DNA from: an uncultured Collinsella sp. | GTDB lineage: Bacteria > Actinomycetota > Coriobacteriia > Coriobacteriales > Coriobacteriaceae | DNA length: 9,413 bases | Direction of reading: 5' to 3' | Assembly (NCBI GenBank): GCA_902470905.1 | Contig: CABRIC010000062.1 | Location: 1-9,413 of the forward strand | Part shown: positions 5,814 to 9,413 of the stretch, piece by piece | Layout of the letters: each line of letters begins with the position of its first letter | Numbering within the stretch: position 1 is the first letter of the stretch | Translations under genes and position numbers: made by a program | Notes under the pieces: model-generated | The model's input: only the letters and a program-made list of their open reading frames with translations | Database searches by the model: none | What the model was told of the DNA's origin: nothing

Positions 5814-6842
5814 ATGGCCAACAAAGTCACCCTCAAGCAGATTGCCCAGGAGGTGGGGCTTTCCCCCTCGTCGGTCTCGCTTGTTCTCAATAATCGGCCC
5901 TGTCGCATCTCGGAAGAAAACCGCAAGCTCATCAAGGAGGTTGCGGCGCGCAACCACTATGTTCCTAATCAGATTGCGCGTAGTCTGGTCATGCGCGAGT
6001 CGCGCACGCTGGGCCTTATCGTTCCTAACATCGAGAGCCGCTTTTTTGCCTCGCTCGCCGGTAGCCTGGAAAAGCGCTGCCGCGAGGACGGCTATGCGCT
6101 CTTCATTACCAGCTCGGGCGGAAGCGCCGATGACGATCTGGAGCTGCTGCGCCAGCTGGTGACGCGCGGCGTTGATGGCGTCTTCCTGGTCGTAGGCGAC
6201 GAGTTCTCCGACGACCGCGCCCTGCGCGAAGAAGTCAGCCATCTGCCTATCCCTGCCGTGATGGTCGACCGTGCCATTGAGGGGCTCGAGTGCGACAAGG
6301 TGATGTTCGACCACGAGATGGGTGGCTACATGGCCACTCGCTATCTGATCGAGCAGGGCCACCGTCGCATTGCCTGCTTGGTTAACGCGCGCCGTTCCAA
6401 TACGGGGCGTAAGCGACTTGCCGGCTATGAGCGCGCGCTGCGCGAGGTTGGCCTGCCTATCGACGCACGTTTGGAGTTTGAGAGCGAGTACTACATTCCG
6501 AGTGCCTATGAGGCTTCGGAGGCGGTGCTCGCAACTGATGCCACCGCTGTGTTCGCAAGTTCGGATAACATCGCCCTCGGTCTGCTCAAGCGCTTGCACG
6601 AGATGGGGAAGAGCATCCCGGGCGATATCTCGGTGGTGAGCTATGACAACTCGGCGGCCGACGTTCTCTTTGAGCCGGCGCTGACCGCGATTGAGCAGGA
6701 TCCTGGTGTCCTTGCGGAGCATGCTTTTGGCTGCATGTCCAAGCGTCTTGCCGGTAGGGGCGGCAGGCGTGCCGAAGAGGTCGTCCTGGAGCCGGCGCTT
6801 ATCGTTAAGGGCAGCGTGCTCGAGCTTACCGAATGTAGCTAA
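5814..6842 (+). CDS. LacI-family transcriptional regulator
   Basis: Predicted sugar-responsive DNA-binding repressor of 342 aa, the usual family length. Residues 5-25 (VTLKQIAQEVGLSPSSVSLVL) form the LacI helix-turn-helix, and YVPNQIARSLV (49-59) is the hinge helix that contacts the minor groove. Residues from about 65 form the periplasmic-binding-protein-like effector domain: LGLIVPNIESRFF at the start of the first lobe, DGVFLVVG (121-128), MVDR (150-153), QGHRRIACLV (181-190), GRKRLAGYERAL (198-209), FASSDNIALGLL (247-258) and ISVVSYDNS (272-280). AAGGAG (5804-5809) lies 4 nt before the ATG. The same frame is open far upstream, but only as antisense of murB. The effector cannot be told from sequence. 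It stands alone: murB diverges upstream and a long hairpin follows, so its targets may be elsewhere, though self-regulation is common in the family. Confidence 0.95.
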   Translation: MANKVTLKQIAQEVGLSPSSVSLVLNNRPCRISEENRKLIKEVAARNHYVPNQIARSLVMRESRTLGLIVPNIESRFFASLAGSLEKRCREDGYALFITSSGGSADDDLELLRQLVTRGVDGVFLVVGDEFSDDRALREEVSHLPIPAVMVDRAIEGLECDKVMFDHEMGGYMATRYLIEQGHRRIACLVNARRSNTGRKRLAGYERALREVGLPIDARLEFESEYYIPSAYEASEAVLATDATAVFASSDNIALGLLKRLHEMGKSIPGDISVVSYDNSAADVLFEPALTAIEQDPGVLAEHAFGCMSKRLAGRGGRRAEEVVLEPALIVKGSVLELTECS

Positions 6843-6896
6843 GCGTACTTGTTTGTTTGCATAGATTGCATGCGGAGTGTCCGTTATTTGCCGGCG

Positions 6897-6969
6897 GGGC
6901 CGGGGTGCCTGCCTTGTTTTGAAAAGTGGGCTCCGCGAACTTCTCAAAACAAGGCAGGCACCCCGGCCC
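6897..6969. repeat. Long perfect hairpin (26-bp stem) downstream of the lacI-family gene
   Basis: Bases 6897-6922 are the exact reverse complement of 6944-6969 (26 bp). After one mismatch, AAGT (6924-6927) pairs with ACTT (6939-6942), leaving an 11-nt loop. There is no T run on either side, so it is not a canonical terminator, although it could slow polymerase or protect a 3' end. It begins 54 nt after the lacI stop. The outer arm (GGGCCGGGGTGCCTGCC) resembles that of the repeat at 4454-4589. Bases 6843-6896 and 6970-7011 around it show nothing coding. Confidence 0.9.
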
Positions 6970-7011
6970 TCGTCCGTAAACTCTTCCGCTGGGCGAGCCA
7001 TAGACGCCGCG

Positions 7012-7053
7012 TACCGATACGGTAAAGTGGTGGCTTGAAATTGGTGCTATATT
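7012..7053 (+). promoter_or_regulatory. Second TACC-N5-GGTA motif and -10 box before the 163-aa gene
   Basis: TACCGATACGGTAAAGTG (7012-7029) contains a perfect 5-bp palindrome (TACCG/CGGTA) and repeats the motif at 5727-5744. TATATT at 7048-7053 is a good -10 about 38 nt before the ATG at 7091, but no consensus -35 precedes it at normal spacing. The motif centre is 30 bp before this -10, against 40 bp at the lacI-family gene, one helical turn apart. Confidence 0.35.
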
Positions 7054-7090
7054 CAGCTTGAGTTGTTTAATGCTAGTACGGGAGGGTGAT

Positions 7091-7582
7091 ATGGGGCTGT
7101 TCAAGAAGAAAAACCCGCAGGATGCCTTTGATCCCGATGTGTTTACCATCACGGATACGATTTTGGACCCACCGCGGTTTACGTTTTTGCCGGCTATCTA
7201 CCAGGATGCCACGCGCCGCAAGTGGGCCGTGCATCAGCGCGGCGGCGAGCCGAAGATTTTTGACTATGCGGATGTGCTGCAGTGCGAGATTGCCGAGACC
7301 GGAAATCCCGAGGATGTGCCGGAGCTCAGCAAACGCGAACTGGCTCAGCAGATTTTGATTAATCCAGCTCAGGCTACCAAAAACAACGCTGCCAAGCGTA
7401 ATATGTGCCTTGGTATGGGTGTCATCGTTGTCGTGCAAACCGGCAAGGATGAGATTTCGAAGCTTGAGATTCCGGTGACCGCGGGCGAAGTCAAGCGAGA
7501 CTCCGGCCTATATCGGTCGTATCGGAACGTTGCGGAGCAGATCAAAGAAGCCTTCGACGCCATGAGGCGTCCGGAGCAATGA
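7091..7582 (+). CDS. Uncharacterised 163-aa protein
   Basis: I do not recognise this protein with certainty. It starts MGLFKKKNPQ, a short basic N-terminus, and has no signal peptide. A hydrophobic stretch MCLGMGVIVVVQTG (105-118) is probably a buried beta-rich segment rather than a membrane helix, as it is short and polar at both ends. RKWAVHQRGGEPKIFDYADVLQCEI (43-67) followed later by a hydrophobic strand and a C-terminal helix (VAEQIKEAFDAM, 147-158) is reminiscent of small PH-like domains in DUF4428-type bacterial proteins, but this is a weak resemblance. The start is set by GGAGG (7081-7085), 5 nt before the ATG; an upstream in-frame ATG at 7058 lacks this. Only 35 nt separate it from the GntR gene downstream, so co-transcription with the two regulators is likely. 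Function is unknown. Confidence 0.8.
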   Translation: MGLFKKKNPQDAFDPDVFTITDTILDPPRFTFLPAIYQDATRRKWAVHQRGGEPKIFDYADVLQCEIAETGNPEDVPELSKRELAQQILINPAQATKNNAAKRNMCLGMGVIVVVQTGKDEISKLEIPVTAGEVKRDSGLYRSYRNVAEQIKEAFDAMRRPEQ

Positions 7583-7617
7583 TTCCTGCAGCATCAAGCA
7601 GTTGAGGAGTCTTGCCC

Positions 7618-8385
7618 ATGTCGAGTGAACCATATGCGATTCCGCCCAAAGACCGCGCCTTTGAGGGCATTCTTTGGTATATCAAACATTATGACCTGCA
7701 GAGTGGCGACCGGCTGCCCGCCGAGCGTGTGCTCTGTGAAGAGCTGGGCGTGTCGCGCACGGCGTTGCGTGCTGCGATCACGCGCCTTATTTCGTGCGGA
7801 ACTTTGGAAAGCCGCCGCGGTTCGGGCACCTATGTGTGTCCTCCCAAACCGCTGAACATCTTTCAGGAAACATGGAACTATACGCAGGCGGTGGAGAGGG
7901 TTGGCTCAAAGTCGACCGCGCGCCTGGTTTGGTCCAAGGTCGTGTATGCCGATATCGATCTTGCCCAAAAAGCCCAGATCGACCTGGGCATGCCGCTCTT
8001 CTGCATTCGGCGCGTGCGTGTGGTCAACGGTTCCCCGGCATCGATCGAGACGGCTTACGTCAATCTGTCTTTGTGCCCCTCGCTTCCCGATCACGATTTT
8101 GAGCAGGAAAGCCTCTACGACGTTTTGCTCAAGGAGGGGAATGTCCATGTGACGCACGGCAAGGAGCATATTTCCATCAGCCGTCTGAACGCCGACGAGG
8201 CCAAGTTGCTGAATGCTCAGGAGGGCACGCCGGTGTTTTACAAGGCTTCGCACGAGCGCGACGAGACCGATGGCTTTGTCGAGTATTGCAAGTCCGTGAT
8301 TCTGCCGACCAAGTATCGTTTTGCCGATAACGGCGAGGCAGACGGCGTTGCGACGAAGGTGGGTGTCGAATGGCTGATGCAGTAG
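7618..8385 (+). CDS. GntR/HutC-type transcriptional regulator (wHTH + UTRA), first of pair
   Basis: Predicted metabolite-responsive repressor, 255 aa. Residues about 10-75 are a GntR winged helix: SGDRLPAERVLCEELGVSRT with the recognition helix around VSRTALRAAITRL (45-57) and the wing SRRGSGTYV (65-73). Residues about 100-235 are a UTRA ligand domain of the HutC subfamily: CIRRVRVVNGSPASIETAYVN, then SLYDVL and GKEHISISRLNADEAKLLNAQEGTPVFY. UTRA domains bind small molecules such as sugar phosphates, histidine derivatives or fatty acyl groups; the ligand here is not readable. The ATG at 7618 has GAGGAG 8 nt upstream; an in-frame TTG at 7612 is too close to it. The gene overlaps the next GntR gene by 16 nt and follows the 163-aa gene, giving a likely three-gene operon. 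Confidence 0.94.
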   Translation: MSSEPYAIPPKDRAFEGILWYIKHYDLQSGDRLPAERVLCEELGVSRTALRAAITRLISCGTLESRRGSGTYVCPPKPLNIFQETWNYTQAVERVGSKSTARLVWSKVVYADIDLAQKAQIDLGMPLFCIRRVRVVNGSPASIETAYVNLSLCPSLPDHDFEQESLYDVLLKEGNVHVTHGKEHISISRLNADEAKLLNAQEGTPVFYKASHERDETDGFVEYCKSVILPTKYRFADNGEADGVATKVGVEWLMQ

Positions 8386-9083
8386 AAGACTTGCCGGTTT
8401 ACAAACAAATTCGCCGCTGCATTGCGGAGCGAATCGAGCGCGGCGACTACCCGACGGGCTCGATGATTCCGTCCGAAAACGAGCTGGCCGAGGAGTTTGG
8501 CACGACACGCCTGACAATCCGAAGCGCCATGGACGAGCTGGTCAAAAGTGGCCAGATTCGTCGCGTGCAGGGCAAAGGCGCCTTTGTGGGACACAAGTGG
8601 TTTGACGAGCACGAACGCAAGGGCGGCTTCCGCCAGTCGGTTTTGGCATCGGGCGCGACGCCGTCGGTGCGCATCCTGGCGCGCTCCAAACGCTACGCCG
8701 GCCCGTATTATGCCGACTTGTTTGGCATCGCCGAGGACGATCTGCTTTACTCGGTGCGCCGCCTCAACTGCATCGATGGTGAGCCCGTATCGATCGAGAT
8801 GACACTGATTCCGTGCCTGCTGTTTCCGGGCATCGAAGACGTGGACATTTCGGTCTTCAGCCTGTTCGAGACCTACGATATGTTGGGACGCAAGCCAGAT
8901 CAGTCGGTAGAGAAACTCGATATCGAGGCGCTGGGCGCACGCGATGCGAGTTTGCTCAATCTTGAGCCGGGCGATCTGGCGCTCGTGCTGGAAGGCCTGA
9001 CCTATGACTCGAGTGGGCAGGCAATCGAGCATGCCAAGTCTTTTACCCGCGGCGACGCCGGCGGATATACCTACAACTATTAG
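8370..9083 (+). CDS. GntR/HutC-type transcriptional regulator (wHTH + UTRA), second of pair
   Basis: Predicted repressor of 237 aa. The winged helix spans about residues 8-75: LPVYKQIRRCIAERIERGDY, IPSENELAEEFGTTRLTIRSAMDEL and the wing RRVQGKGAFV (64-73). The UTRA domain spans about 90-232, with SVRRLNCIDGEPVSIEMTLIP, SVFSLFETYD, EKLDIEALGARDASLLNLEPGD and a C-terminal HAKSFTRGDAGGYTYNY. This ending matches HutC/NagR-like proteins that sense phosphosugars, though the ligand is not proven. Its ATG lies inside the preceding GntR gene in another frame, with AAGGTGG (8356-8362) 7 nt upstream, which implies translational coupling. The two proteins share domain order but differ widely in residues, so this is not a recent duplication. 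A terminator follows closely, so the next gene is transcribed separately and is the natural target. Confidence 0.95.
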   Translation: MADAVEDLPVYKQIRRCIAERIERGDYPTGSMIPSENELAEEFGTTRLTIRSAMDELVKSGQIRRVQGKGAFVGHKWFDEHERKGGFRQSVLASGATPSVRILARSKRYAGPYYADLFGIAEDDLLYSVRRLNCIDGEPVSIEMTLIPCLLFPGIEDVDISVFSLFETYDMLGRKPDQSVEKLDIEALGARDASLLNLEPGDLALVLEGLTYDSSGQAIEHAKSFTRGDAGGYTYNY

Positions 9084-9089
9084 CGTCTA

Positions 9090-9124
9090 GAGCGTCCCTG
9101 CGCATGGCGGGGGCGCTCGTTTTT
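9090..9124 (+). terminator. Intrinsic terminator of the GntR operon
   Basis: Bases 9090-9100 pair with 9108-9118 (11 pairs, two G-U) around a 7-nt loop, then GTTTTT (9119-9124). It starts 7 nt after the stop codon of the second GntR gene. Confidence 0.88.
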
Positions 9125-9200
9125 ACGGATATATGTCGCTTGACCGATGAGCGGCAAAAACTGACCGTCTACCGAGAGGGGAGGATGAAATCATAAAATC

Positions 9201-9246
9201 GGTATTAAAAACGGCTAACCTGTAATCGTTCACTGGTATTAAGAAC
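9201..9246. promoter_or_regulatory. Direct repeat GGTATTAARAAC, candidate twin operator
   Basis: GGTATTAAAAAC (9201-9212) and GGTATTAAGAAC (9235-9246) match at 11 of 12 bases with starts 34 bp apart. The second copy extends to the imperfect palindrome GGTATTAAGAACC. They lie between the GntR operon terminator and the last gene, where an operator for one of these regulators would be expected. The sequence does not fit the GTnTAnAC pattern I associate with HutC-type sites. No confident -35/-10 pair could be placed in 9125-9247. Confidence 0.4.
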
Positions 9247-9247
9247 C

Positions 9248-9354
9248 TTTGAATTGTTGAGCTTGGGGCCAAGATGTCCACAAGGTTAAGCGGTGCGACG
9301 GGGCGGCAAGCCCGTTCATTCCGTGCGACAATTCAAACTGCTCGTGAAAGGAGC
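9248..9354 (+). promoter_or_regulatory. Structured 5' leader of the last gene
   Basis: TTTGAATTGT (9248-9257) is the exact reverse complement of ACAATTCAAA (9328-9337), a 10-bp closing stem around 70 nt. Inside are a CTTGGGGCCAAG palindrome (9262-9273) and an ACGGG/CCCGT hairpin (9298-9315). Just after it, GCTC (9340-9343) can pair with GAGC (9351-9354), which covers the ribosome binding site AAAGGAG (9347-9353). The layout resembles a junction plus expression platform, but I recognise no riboswitch class. Confidence 0.4.
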
Positions 9355-9358
9355 GGGA

Positions 9359-9413
9359 ATGAAGGAGACCGAGAAGATCGAGATCATGCACTTCGACCAG
9401 GAGGGCTACCTCG
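9359..9413 (+). CDS. Start of an unidentified gene, cut by the window edge
   Basis: Only 18 codons are visible: MKETEKIEIMHFDQEGYL and one further base. AAAGGAG (9347-9353) lies 5 nt before the ATG, a strong ribosome binding site, and the codons are typical of the surrounding genes. The MHFDQEGYL part is vaguely like N-termini of SIS-domain sugar isomerases or deglycases, which often sit next to GntR/UTRA regulators, but this is too short to assign. It follows the GntR operon terminator and a structured leader, so it probably begins a separately controlled sugar-use operon. Confidence 0.7.
   Translation, partial: MKETEKIEIMHFDQEGYL

Noticed and set aside
4719..6842. 707-codon frame suggesting an N-terminal fusion to the LacI regulator
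   Set aside because: The upstream part is antisense to murB; the LacI N-terminus, ribosome binding site and promoter-like -10 all sit at 5773-5814.
6897..6969. Canonical Rho-independent terminator
   Set aside because: No T run follows the stem on either strand and the stem is far longer than usual.
5772..7001. 409-codon minus-strand frame
   Set aside because: Antisense to the lacI-family gene and runs through the 6897-6969 hairpin; no domain recognised.
9165..9174. CCGTCTACCG also present at 5722-5731
   Set aside because: The 10-bp match does not extend into the GGTA half of the 5727 motif, so it is probably chance.
1..9413. CRISPR array, tRNA, rRNA, phage, toxin-antitoxin or defence genes
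   Set aside because: Looked for on both strands; no regularly spaced repeats, cloverleaf or matching proteins were seen.

Overview
The window reads as ordinary high-GC (about 60%) bacterial chromosome, most likely from a Coriobacteriia gut actinomycete such as Collinsella. This rests on base composition, the style of the proteins (PcsB-type coiled-coil plus CHAP hydrolase with a Tat-like signal, Gram-positive-type MurB, LacI and GntR/HutC regulators) and the dense short-intergenic layout. No rRNA or other taxon-decisive marker is present. The first 45 bases are not biological: they match the Illumina Nextera i5/Read 1 adapter, so the left edge is a contig end with untrimmed adapter and genomic sequence starts at base 46.

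Layout. On the minus strand, 103-3015 holds two separate carbohydrate units: malQ (4-alpha-glucanotransferase, GH77) and galE (UDP-glucose 4-epimerase), each with its own hairpin terminator. malQ also has a perfect inverted repeat placed between its candidate -35 and -10. The 267-bp gap to the divergent plus-strand gene carries the galE promoter and a cluster of ATATGTA-type repeats. At 3240-4445 lies a secreted peptidoglycan hydrolase, followed by a complex terminator region that holds a perfect 33-bp inverted repeat. murB (minus) converges on this region and diverges from a LacI-family regulator (5814-6842). After lacI comes a second long hairpin (6897-6969) whose outer stem resembles the first. 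A likely three-gene operon follows: an unrecognised 163-aa protein and two overlapping GntR/HutC-type regulators (7091-9083), closed by a good terminator. The right edge has a 234-bp leader with a direct repeat, a structured 5' UTR and the first 18 codons of a further gene.

How the genes relate. MalQ (maltodextrin rearrangement) and GalE (galactose/UDP-sugar interconversion) are sugar-metabolism genes; MurB and the CHAP hydrolase make and cut peptidoglycan. The three regulators, all from sugar-responsive families, suggest control of nearby sugar uptake or catabolism genes, the tandem GntR pair most probably acting on the gene entering at the right edge. That last link is inference from adjacency.

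I found no CRISPR array, transposase, phage gene, tRNA, rRNA or defence system. The least ordinary signals are the two related long-hairpin repeats, the structured leader and repeats before the last gene, the operator-like palindrome in the malQ promoter, and the adapter contamination.
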